A DNA stretch of 6,761 nt from an uncultured Porphyromonas sp. (lineage in GTDB: Bacteria > Bacteroidota > Bacteroidia > Bacteroidales > Porphyromonadaceae). The stretch is from NCBI GenBank assembly GCA_945965245.1, contig CAMFNC010000202.1, forward strand, positions 1-6,761, in the 5' to 3' direction. Shown in pieces: positions 1-6,652 of the stretch (within the stretch, counting starts at the first letter, position 1; every line of letters begins with the position of its first letter). Made by a program: the position numbers and the translations under genes. Below the pieces are notes generated by a model. The model was not told the DNA's origin. It saw only the letters and a list, made by a program, of their open reading frames with translations, and did not search any database.

Positions 1-1181
1 TGGCTCTTGCCATGGTTGCCACCGGGGGAGCTTTTGCACAGACAGAAAACGTTATGACGGTAGAGAAATTAATCAAAGGCGATAAACCCAACTTTGAAGA
101 AGCTCGTACTTTGATTATGGCTGCCAAAGAAAATGCAGAAACCAAAAACAGTGCCAACACTTGGTTTGTGGCCGGCAATCTGGAAGTAACCGAATTCGAA
201 CTGCTGAACCTCCAGAATATGCTGCCCAATGCTCAGGTAGATAAGAATGTGATGTACACCGCTTTGGTAAATATCCTGCCCAACTTCCTCAAGGCCGACG
301 AATTTGATCATCAGCCTAACGAAAAAGGTAAAATAAAACCAAAATTCGATAAGAAAATCCGCAAATCTCTGAAAGCAAATTATCTGCACTTGATCAATGC
401 TGGTGCTCACTTTATGGAAGCACGCAAATATGATCGTGCCGCTGAAGCGTTCGAACAGTTCCTGAACATCAAGGCGTTGCCCATGTTCCAAGACGACAAA
501 GAGGTCAATGCTTTGGATTCGAATGCCATGATTGCCGGATTTTATGGTGCCGTGTCGCTCTACCAAAACAAAGATTACGACAAAACCATAGCCCTGTGCG
601 AACGCATCAAGGATGTGGACTATCAGAAGAATGATGTGTATCAATTGTGGGCCACATCCTATCTCTCCAAAAAAGACACCGCCACATACATGAACATTCT
701 CAAAGAGGGCATGAAGCTTTTCCCGAACGAAAAGTTCTACATACTCAACGTGGCCAACACACTGATTCAGCAAGGCAAGATGGACGAGGCCATCGGTATG
801 CTGAACCAAGCCATAGAAATGGATCCAAAGAATGCTCAGCTCTACGACGTAATGGGTAAACTTTACGAAGAAAAGAAAGATATAGAAACGGCCGAGAAAT
901 GGTTTGCCAAATCCACGGAAGTAGATCCCAACTACGGCGAAGGTCTCTTCGATCTGGCTCGCATCTATTACAACAGCGGTGTGGAAAAAAAGAATGCCGA
1001 AAAAATGACGGCTGAAACAGAAGCCGAAGCTAAGAAGTGGTTTGAAAAAGCCCTGCCTCTGATGGAAAAGGCTTATGAAAAAATGCCCGAAGATACGTGG
1101 TATGTGCTCAGCACTATCTACTATAATCTGGGTATGAATGACAAGAGTGAAGCCCTGAAAGCAAAACACAGCAATAAGTAA
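1..1181 (+). CDS. Exported tetratricopeptide-repeat (TPR) protein, 5' end outside the window
   Basis: The reading frame is open to the left edge. Before the first visible ATG (position 12) it reads Ala-Leu-Ala, followed by a hydrophobic stretch ending AFA|Q, which is the end of a type I signal peptide. The true start is therefore upstream and the protein probably acts in the periplasm or envelope. Numbered from the ATG at 12, TPR-like helix pairs are visible at about 124-154 (YDRAAEAFEQFL), 242-276 (GKMDEAIGMLNQAIEMDP), 277-311 (AEKWFAKSTEVDP) and 312-361. The last repeat is interrupted by a Lys/Glu/Ala-rich insert (about 325-342). The gene ends with TAA at 1179-1181. TPR arrays bind proteins, so a scaffold or chaperone-like role is likely, but no partner is shown. 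From memory, similar exported TPR proteins occur downstream of gyrA in some Bacteroidales, and Porphyromonas gingivalis TprA is such a protein. The upstream gene is not visible, so orthology is unproven and no symbol is given. Confidence 0.9.
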   Translation, partial: ALAMVATGGAFAQTENVMTVEKLIKGDKPNFEEARTLIMAAKENAETKNSANTWFVAGNLEVTEFELLNLQNMLPNAQVDKNVMYTALVNILPNFLKADEFDHQPNEKGKIKPKFDKKIRKSLKANYLHLINAGAHFMEARKYDRAAEAFEQFLNIKALPMFQDDKEVNALDSNAMIAGFYGAVSLYQNKDYDKTIALCERIKDVDYQKNDVYQLWATSYLSKKDTATYMNILKEGMKLFPNEKFYILNVANTLIQQGKMDEAIGMLNQAIEMDPKNAQLYDVMGKLYEEKKDIETAEKWFAKSTEVDPNYGEGLFDLARIYYNSGVEKKNAEKMTAETEAEAKKWFEKALPLMEKAYEKMPEDTWYVLSTIYYNLGMNDKSEALKAKHSNK

Positions 1182-1331
1182 TCGACTCTTCAGTCTCGAA
1201 ACCTTGCAGTTCCCGTTGATGAGATATCGTTCGGGCTGAAAAAGTTTAGATAAAACTAAAATTTTAAGTAATTGACTCTATTCTGGTTTCGAGACCATTG
1301 CAGCCCGGGGGATGAGATATTCGTCGGGCTG
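1175..1331 (+). repeat. Imperfect direct duplication, period 90 bp, around the TPR gene's 3' end
   Basis: Copy 1 (1175-1238) and copy 2 (1265-1331) share, in the same order, TAAGTAAT, GACTCT, a TCTCGAAACC/TTTCGAGACC block, TTGCAG, GATGAGATAT and TCGGGCTG. Copy 1 contains the TAA stop codon of the TPR gene. Both copies can fold into a CAG..CCCG/CGGGCTG hairpin. In copy 2 the 7-bp stem is perfect and a T-run follows; in copy 1 the stem has a two-base bulge and A-rich sequence follows. The likeliest origin is duplication of the transcript's 3' end followed by decay of the upstream copy. A structured 3' RNA element is an alternative. Confidence 0.75.
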
Positions 1332-1338
1332 TTTTTTT
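1301..1338 (+). terminator. Intrinsic terminator of the TPR gene
   Basis: CAGCCCG (1301-1307) pairs perfectly with CGGGCTG (1325-1331) across a 17-nt loop, and seven T follow directly (1332-1338), then CTTTT. It lies 120 bp past the TPR stop codon, within copy 2 of the duplication. It probably separates TPR transcription from the GLPGLI/barrel unit. Confidence 0.8.
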
Positions 1339-1459
1339 CTTTTAAATACAATAACCATGCGACCAACATCGTTATACCAATAAACATGAAAACGACTTAT
1401 GACACGCAATCAACAATACCAGAAAAAAATAGAAAACATCTAATTTTATTTATATCAAT

Positions 1460-2386
1460 ATGAAAAAACATTTTTCATGGGCAAAGACATGTATCCTTAC
1501 TACGATACTTTGCTGCCCCATTGCACTAATGGCTCAGAATAACTCCGCAGAGCCACAAAACCGGCTTTTGGACTCAGCTACATATCGGGTCATTTACCTC
1601 ACCACCCAGCGTGCCGAACGAGAGCACAAGCCGATAGTCATTGCCGATTCCATGACTTTGGAATGGGGAAACAACTGGTCGTGCTATTATGATTTAAACA
1701 AAAAGTTTCGCGACTCAATGCAAACAGCTCATGACATGACCGTCATGAGCAGCATCACCTCCATGACAGTGAGTATGGATCAAAATGAACTGGAGCAACG
1801 CTTGCGCAACAATCGGGATAATGCTCAAATCAAGGATACCGAACACGATGGCGAAAGCTATCGCATCTACCGCAATAGAACGGATGGGCAAACTATAACC
1901 ATTGACAATGGACCCTACGCAGGTTCATCGGTGAAGTCATTTATTCAAGTAAACGAAAACATTCGCCATTCATGGAAGGTATCCACAGACACCGCTTCAG
2001 TACTGGGATACAACTGTATCAAAGCTGTTGCCACATTTCACGGTCGCACCTATACAGTATGGTTCACACCGGACATTCCCATACCGGAAGGTCCGTGGAA
2101 ACTCTTTGGTTTGCCCGGACTGATACTGAAAGCAGAGGACAAAGACGGCCTTTTCACATTCGAAGCCATCGGCATGGAGAACCTGCGTGAGCCACAGCCC
2201 ATAGAGATAAAATGGGAGAGCCGGCGTAAGGTGTCGGTGACGAAAGGAACTCTGGAGCAATGGTACGGACTTAGAAATAAATCAAGGGCTAACATCAATG
2301 TGATGTATCACAATGGCAATGGTGCTTATACGGCTTACAGCATGCCAAACCCCATTACTTATATCAATATGGAAGTCATGAAATAA
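1460..2386 (+). CDS. GLPGLI-family exported protein
   Basis: This 308-residue protein starts with a Lys-rich N-terminus and a hydrophobic core ending ALMA|Q, so signal peptidase probably cuts after residue 25 and the mature protein is periplasmic or envelope-associated. The family signature is explicit: GLPGLI at residues 217-222, preceded by the usual GR.Y..W(F/Y)T.DIPI..GPWK block (195-214). The mature protein has only two Cys, C75 (WSCYY) and C186 (LGYNC), which could form a disulfide. GLPGLI proteins are known from Bacteroidota and are often encoded next to outer-membrane receptor-like proteins, as here, but I know of no established biochemical role. The start at 1460 is favoured because it gives a complete signal peptide. 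Its stop codon (2384-2386) overlaps the next start by one base, so the two genes are probably translated together. No convincing TAnnTTTG promoter is visible in the 120 bp upstream. Confidence 0.92.
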   Translation: MKKHFSWAKTCILTTILCCPIALMAQNNSAEPQNRLLDSATYRVIYLTTQRAEREHKPIVIADSMTLEWGNNWSCYYDLNKKFRDSMQTAHDMTVMSSITSMTVSMDQNELEQRLRNNRDNAQIKDTEHDGESYRIYRNRTDGQTITIDNGPYAGSSVKSFIQVNENIRHSWKVSTDTASVLGYNCIKAVATFHGRTYTVWFTPDIPIPEGPWKLFGLPGLILKAEDKDGLFTFEAIGMENLREPQPIEIKWESRRKVSVTKGTLEQWYGLRNKSRANINVMYHNGNGAYTAYSMPNPITYINMEVMK

Positions 2387-5016
2387 TGAGCAAATTACAT
2401 CTCTTCACAAGCATACTACTTTTCATGATTCCCATGGTACTGCGTGCACAAAATACCATCCGGGGGTATGTGACCGAGCAAGGTAGTAGCAGACCGGTGG
2501 TGGCGGCATCAGTCACTCTCTTGGAGCAAGGTTCCAAGCGTATGATTGCTTTTGCACAGACAGCAGATGATGGTTCGTATGTCATTTCGTTCCGCACACA
2601 GGCCGATAGTCTGGTCATAACCGTTCGCGCCATGACCATAGAGAGCCGGAGCAAAATCATTGCACATCATGAAACGAAAGTAGATTTCACAGTCCGCCCC
2701 AAGACCATGCACCTGAAAGAAGTAGTGGTGCACGCACCCAAGATACGTCAGCGAGGTGATACGGTGAGTTATTCGGTGGGGCAATATCTCGACGCCACTG
2801 ATCGCAGTATCGGCGATGTGCTCCGCAAACTACCCGGTATGCGCGTCTTACAGTCGGGTCAAATCCTCTATCAAGACAAGCCCATCAGCAAGTTCTACGT
2901 GGAAGGGATGGATATGCTGGAGGGCAAATACGGCTTGGCGACGAACAATATCGATGCTAAACAGGTCTCGCTGGTGGAAGTACTCGAAAATCATCAGCCC
3001 ATCAAGGTGCTCAAAGGGATGGAACTGCCGGATGCCGCCGCCATTAATATCAAGTTAAAGCGGAGCGCATTGGGCGCATTCTTTGCCACGGCACAAGCGG
3101 GTATTGGTCTTAAGCCTCTCATTCTGAGCAATGAGCTGGTCGGTATGCAGTTCGGACACAGACATCAGGCCATGACAGTCTACAAAGGCGATAACTCCGG
3201 ACGTGATGTAAGCCGCGAACTGACCTCATTTTATGAGCAAGATAAAGTATCCGGACTCGGTTTGCTCAGTATCCACCGCCCCACTCCGCCAGGTATCCGC
3301 GAACAATATTATTTGCAAAACGACCAGCACATAGGCTCGCTAAACCTGCTTAAGGCGTGGAATAAGGAGCTTACGGCTAATGTGAACCTGCATTATCTGC
3401 ATGATACCGACCGTCGGCATCACTATTCGCTGCGGAGCATCTATGTACCCGAAGGCAATACCATCGAAATAGAAGAACTTACAGACAGCCGGCAGCGCGA
3501 TAATAATTGGGAACTGACGATGAAAGTGGAGCGCAATGCAGATAGTGTGCATCTCTATAACCGACTAAATGCCGATTGGACGCACTCCACAATCGACGGT
3601 TCGTTGGTGCAGAGCCGTGTGGCAGAGCGCATTCAGCAGTTGCAAATGCCCTCCTTTGGCGTGAGTAACCGCTTTAACTTTCGGAGTAAACGAAATGATG
3701 TGTATTATAGCGTAGCGTCGCATGTAGCCTATCGGCAGGAGTCCGAGACACTGGATGTGCTGCCTGCGCTGTTTCCCTTTGCGCCGGAAGCCGATCCGCA
3801 CACTGCTCAGAGTGTGCTTTACAGGCAATTGTATACGGATCACAGCCTGACCGGCAATGTCCGTTCGCTGGGTAATCATCGTGTTACTCTGGGGCTGAAA
3901 ACGGATCATAGGGCGATGCAATCCGAATTATATGACCGAAACAGCAGTCTGCCTCATACGGCGGATACGCTGCGCAACGACCTTTATCGGCATGATGCCT
4001 CCATTTACTTGAAAACCATTCTGGTCAAACGCTGGAACGACTGCCATGAGTCACAACTGAATCTGCCGCTCTCTTATCGGATTTCCCGGCTCGAGGATGC
4101 TGTGAGGCACCAATCACACGTGTGCAATCATCTGCTATTCAATCCATATATGATCCATATGGCGCGTTGGAACATCTATTGGAGCGGCACATTGATGGTG
4201 GGATTAGATAAGCACGTTGGCGGATTTATGTCCGATTATGCCGGTTATATCATGACTGACTACCGAACATTCATGCGTAACGAAGCCACTACTCAACCTT
4301 CATACCGCACTTATGCCACGGCATTGCTACATTACAAGTCACCCTACACAGGCTTCTTTGCCTCGCTTCGGCTCAATGCGTCCGACCTATACAACCGCAA
4401 TCTCAATGATGTGTTTTACCAAGGAGTTTTCAGCCGGAGCCGGCTCATCGCATATCCACATCACCAGATCACGTATGGCATGGGGGCATCTGTTGGTTCC
4501 GACATAGCCTCCATTCGTTCGCACATTTCGTTCGATGCATCTTACGGAGCTGCTCGTTCCGTCACATTGCTCCAGCTGCAGGCCATCCCCTTCGGCAGTC
4601 ACACGCTTCGGTTGACGCCTTCGGTCACCACTCAGATGGGTAAATGGCTTATCTGGAAATATGATGCCACCTATTCGCTAACGAAAACAGAGTTGAAGGC
4701 GCAGTCTTTACCCATGCGCCATTATTGGGAACAGTGGCTTAGCTGTTCCATTATCCCACATCCATCGTGGGCCATAAACGTAACCGCCGACCACTATCTG
4801 ACGGCTCAAAAGGGAGCTTTACCCGAGCATAACTACTTTGTCTGCATGGGTGTAAAATACATTCTTCCGAAAGTGGAGGTGCTTTTGGACTGGACCAATA
4901 TCCTGAACACTGGTCACTACATCTCGCAAGGCATTACTGCCACCACGGCCTATTACGCCGAATACCAGCTCAGACCCGCCGAATTGCTCTTGCGTATGCG
5001 CTTCAAACTCTTCTGA
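2386..5016 (+). CDS. Outer-membrane beta-barrel protein, TonB-dependent-receptor-like, partner of the GLPGLI protein
   Basis: The 876-residue product has a signal peptide (cleavage LRA|Q, after about residue 21). A carboxypeptidase-regulatory-like beta-sandwich follows at about 23-107 (IRGYVTE, then DDGSYVISF). Next comes a plug-like domain at about 110-225: LKEVVV (110-115), GDVLRKLPGM (143-152), YGLATNN (182-188) and LENHQPIK (200-207). The rest, from about 230, is rich in alternating polar/aromatic strands and ends in RFKLF with a terminal Phe, as outer-membrane barrels do. From memory, this plug pattern is typical of the barrel proteins found beside GLPGLI proteins in Bacteroidota. The length suits a TonB-dependent receptor, but I cannot identify a convincing TonB box, so energy coupling is uncertain. 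No SusD-like lipoprotein gene accompanies it, so it is not a standard SusC/SusD glycan system. The substrate is unknown; uptake, secretion or surface assembly are all possible. The start overlaps the preceding stop codon in TAATG. Confidence 0.88.
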   Translation: MSKLHLFTSILLFMIPMVLRAQNTIRGYVTEQGSSRPVVAASVTLLEQGSKRMIAFAQTADDGSYVISFRTQADSLVITVRAMTIESRSKIIAHHETKVDFTVRPKTMHLKEVVVHAPKIRQRGDTVSYSVGQYLDATDRSIGDVLRKLPGMRVLQSGQILYQDKPISKFYVEGMDMLEGKYGLATNNIDAKQVSLVEVLENHQPIKVLKGMELPDAAAINIKLKRSALGAFFATAQAGIGLKPLILSNELVGMQFGHRHQAMTVYKGDNSGRDVSRELTSFYEQDKVSGLGLLSIHRPTPPGIREQYYLQNDQHIGSLNLLKAWNKELTANVNLHYLHDTDRRHHYSLRSIYVPEGNTIEIEELTDSRQRDNNWELTMKVERNADSVHLYNRLNADWTHSTIDGSLVQSRVAERIQQLQMPSFGVSNRFNFRSKRNDVYYSVASHVAYRQESETLDVLPALFPFAPEADPHTAQSVLYRQLYTDHSLTGNVRSLGNHRVTLGLKTDHRAMQSELYDRNSSLPHTADTLRNDLYRHDASIYLKTILVKRWNDCHESQLNLPLSYRISRLEDAVRHQSHVCNHLLFNPYMIHMARWNIYWSGTLMVGLDKHVGGFMSDYAGYIMTDYRTFMRNEATTQPSYRTYATALLHYKSPYTGFFASLRLNASDLYNRNLNDVFYQGVFSRSRLIAYPHHQITYGMGASVGSDIASIRSHISFDASYGAARSVTLLQLQAIPFGSHTLRLTPSVTTQMGKWLIWKYDATYSLTKTELKAQSLPMRHYWEQWLSCSIIPHPSWAINVTADHYLTAQKGALPEHNYFVCMGVKYILPKVEVLLDWTNILNTGHYISQGITATTAYYAEYQLRPAELLLRMRFKLF

Positions 5017-5021
5017 TAAAC

Positions 5022-5083
5022 GACACACACCGACGGAGTATCAAATGCTTTTCTACCCCTCCCTCGGAGTGTGTCATTTTTTT
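5022..5083 (+). terminator. Strong intrinsic terminator after the GLPGLI/barrel unit
   Basis: The left arm 5022-5038 pairs with 5059-5075: GACACAC with GTGTGTC, then CCGA with TCGG and GGAG with CTCC. Two internal mismatches interrupt the 17-position stem and the loop is 20 nt. ATTTTTTT follows at 5076-5083. It begins 5 bp after the barrel stop codon and should end the two-gene transcript. Confidence 0.9.
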
Positions 5084-5089
5084 ATTGAT

Positions 5090-5149
5090 AAATTGATTTC
5101 ATTTTATGTATAAAACGCTTGCAATTTATGCATAAAATAAAATCAATTT
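5090..5149 (+). repeat. 25-bp inverted repeat containing two operator-like dyads
   Basis: The arms at 5090-5114 and 5125-5149 are reverse complements at 23 of 25 positions, with a 10-nt spacer (ACGCTTGCAA). Within each arm is a smaller dyad: TTTATGTATAAA (5103-5114, one mismatched pair) and TTTATGCATAAA (5125-5136, a perfect 12-bp palindrome). Their centres are 22 bp apart, about two helical turns on the same DNA face. It lies after the terminator of the previous unit and 56 bp before the likely -7 element of the transporter gene. A paired regulator site is a reasonable reading; an AT-rich hairpin or remnant of a small inverted-repeat element are alternatives. Confidence 0.7.
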
Positions 5150-5179
5150 GTGGTTAAAGTATTTCCGCAAACACCGTAT

Positions 5180-5213
5180 CGGATGGATATGTCGGCTGCA
5201 TCCGCTATTTTTG
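5180..5213 (+). promoter_or_regulatory. Candidate promoter of the transporter gene, with overlapping dyad
   Basis: TATTTTTG at 5206-5213 fits the Bacteroidota -7 consensus TAnnTTTG and would give a 5' leader of roughly 30 nt before the ATG at 5253. Where the -33 TTTG is expected (around 5183-5186) there is no good match. That position lies in a dyad, CGGATG (5180-5185) and CATCCG (5199-5204), with a 13-nt spacer. The -7 call is fairly good; control through the dyad is inference. Confidence 0.55.
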
Positions 5214-5252
5214 TATCGCTAATTCACTATCCGAAGCATTATAAATATTTAC

Positions 5253-6179
5253 ATGCAACCTCCACATAATTTCCTCCGGCGTGCCAAAGACTTTGGTTTG
5301 CCCGTGGCCATGCTATGCGGCATCTTCTTCTGGCGGCAGCTCAACCATTTGGAATTTGCCGTACCTTACCTGATATTCGGCATGTTATTCATGACTTTTC
5401 TCAAAGTCAAACTCAACGAGATGTGCTTCAGCCCCTATCACCTATTGCTTTTGGCCATCCAAATCATACTATCGCTCGGCTCATACTATCTACTCTTAGG
5501 CATCAATCCCACTTGGGCTTCGGGCATCATGATATGCTTCATCTGTCCCACAGCCACGGCTTCGGCGGTAATCATAGGCATGCTGGGTGGCAGCATTGCC
5601 TTCTGCACACCATATGTATTGCTGTCGCACATAGTAGTAGCATTCAGTGTGCCCGTCATGTTTTCCGCCATCGGTGCAGCCCATGGCGGTCTGGATTTCT
5701 GGCCCACCGTTTGGCATATCTTCAGTGGCGTCATTCCACTGGTGCTGTTCCCTCTATTGGCAGCGCAGTTTGTGCGCCTATCGACACCTCGCGTGCACAA
5801 ACGATTGACCTCCATCCCCCAATTGGCCTTCTATCTATGGGTAGTCACACTGGCCATTATCCTATCCAAGCCCATGAAGTTCATCATGATGCAGCCCAAA
5901 GCCTATATTTCAGACGAAATCATGCTGGCGGTGATGGGACTGATAGCCTGCACGGTGCAATTCACCATAGGCAAACTGATGGGCAAAAAGATTCACGGAG
6001 AGGCCATCACGATGGGACAGGTCTTGGGACAAAAAAACACCAGCCTGGCCATTTGGATGGCACTGACCTATCTGGACCCACTTAGCTCCATAGCTCCGGC
6101 TAGCTATGTCATTTGGCAAAACACACTCAACTCCATTCAACTCTGGATGGCAGGCCAAAAATCCAAACAACAAGCATAA
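5253..6179 (+). CDS. Inner-membrane transporter of the bile acid:sodium symporter (BASS) superfamily
   Basis: This 308-residue, very hydrophobic protein has about ten membrane segments, the BASS fold's usual number and a normal bacterial length. Two diagnostic regions are visible. CPTATASAV (98-106) in the fourth segment matches the family's CP.(G/A)TAS pattern. GQKNTSLA (259-266) in the ninth segment corresponds to the G.(Q/K)N..LA motif. In BASS structures these two regions form the unwound crossing helices near the sodium and substrate sites. YVIWQNTLNSIQLW follows in the last helix. The protein probably imports an organic anion with sodium. The substrate cannot be read from sequence; family members carry bile acids, pantothenate, keto acids and other anions. 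The ATG at 5253 gives the complete first helix and follows the likely promoter at 5206-5213. The next gene starts 16 bp after the stop, so co-transcription is likely. Confidence 0.87.
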   Translation: MQPPHNFLRRAKDFGLPVAMLCGIFFWRQLNHLEFAVPYLIFGMLFMTFLKVKLNEMCFSPYHLLLLAIQIILSLGSYYLLLGINPTWASGIMICFICPTATASAVIIGMLGGSIAFCTPYVLLSHIVVAFSVPVMFSAIGAAHGGLDFWPTVWHIFSGVIPLVLFPLLAAQFVRLSTPRVHKRLTSIPQLAFYLWVVTLAIILSKPMKFIMMQPKAYISDEIMLAVMGLIACTVQFTIGKLMGKKIHGEAITMGQVLGQKNTSLAIWMALTYLDPLSSIAPASYVIWQNTLNSIQLWMAGQKSKQQA

Positions 6180-6195
6180 TTACAATCACATCCTC

Positions 6196-6639
6196 ATGAA
6201 ACTATCCGACAATTGGTTCACGGCTCTGAGCGAAAACGATGCACAACAGCTTATCTATATAACAGGACGTACCGACTTGGAGGCTTTCCGTACCAGTAGA
6301 AAATTTCCTTATCGTGCCGAAATTTGCTGGCCCTACCAACCCGATTCTAAGGGAATGCCACAAAAAGGTAACGAAAGCGACCTGATGGTTCAGACCGAAG
6401 ATCTGCTGCGAGCAGCCATGGAAAAAGATAAATTGGGTATCCTAACCGGTATTTACACCGGTGGGGGCGAAAAATATTGGGTCTTTTATCTGCGAAACAT
6501 CAAAGTTTTCGGCGAACGGTTAAATGATGCCCTTTCCCCATTGCCGCCACTTCCCTTACAGATTGAATGTGAAGAAGATAGGGATTGGGAAGAATACACC
6601 GATATGCAGGAAATGGAAATCTGGGCCATCCGGGACTAA
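6196..6639 (+). CDS. DUF695-family protein
   Basis: This 147-residue protein has no signal peptide or membrane helix, so it is probably cytoplasmic. It resembles the DUF695 family: GRTDLEAFR (24-32), KFPYRAEICWPY (36-47), LRAAMEKDKLGILTGIYTG (71-89), YWVFYLRNIKVFGERLN (94-110) and an acidic C-terminus with DWEEYTDMQEME (130-141). The family's function is not established to my knowledge. The frame stays open upstream to an ATG at 6106, inside the transporter gene, but that start would add 30 residues and overlap the transporter by 74 bp. The ATG at 6196 begins directly before the conserved region and leaves a normal 16-bp gap, so it is preferred. No Shine-Dalgarno sequence is visible, as is common in this phylum. 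The gene is probably transcribed with the transporter. No hairpin-plus-T terminator is visible after its stop. Confidence 0.85.
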   Translation: MKLSDNWFTALSENDAQQLIYITGRTDLEAFRTSRKFPYRAEICWPYQPDSKGMPQKGNESDLMVQTEDLLRAAMEKDKLGILTGIYTGGGEKYWVFYLRNIKVFGERLNDALSPLPPLPLQIECEEDRDWEEYTDMQEMEIWAIRD

Positions 6640-6652
6640 ACCCTAATGATGA

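Noticed and set aside
69..1169. A 366-codon open frame on the - strand opposite the TPR gene
   Set aside because: It lies wholly antisense to a clear TPR protein, its translation shows no domain or signal sequence, and it follows from the codon bias of the real gene.
1272..1385. Extension of the small upstream frame back to 1272
   Set aside because: It would run through the terminator hairpin and T-run of the TPR gene, so coding there is implausible.
1511..1518. Cys-Cys in the GLPGLI leader (residues 18-19) as a lipoprotein cleavage site
   Set aside because: The preceding residues T-I-L do not fit a lipobox, and the later ALMA|Q is a normal type I signal peptidase site.
2376..2784. - strand frames opposite the N-terminus of the barrel gene
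   Set aside because: They are short, lack recognisable domains and lie antisense to well-supported signal peptide, regulatory-like and plug domains.
5106..5135. Nine-codon frame ATG..TAA (MYKTLAIYA) inside the inverted repeat
   Set aside because: It is short enough to arise by chance, and it lies upstream of the probable transcription start.
5090..5149. Invertible promoter (phase-variable switch) at the 25-bp inverted repeat
   Set aside because: The 10-nt spacer is far too short to hold an invertible promoter, and no recombinase gene is nearby.
5315..6085. A 256-codon frame on the + strand inside the transporter gene
   Set aside because: It is a shifted frame of the BASS gene; its His/Ser-rich translation has no recognisable fold, while the other frame has ten helices and family motifs.
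6106..6195. Upstream start for the DUF695 gene at 6106
   Set aside because: It would overlap the transporter by 74 bp and add 30 residues that merely read the transporter's end in another frame; the ATG at 6196 fits the family start.
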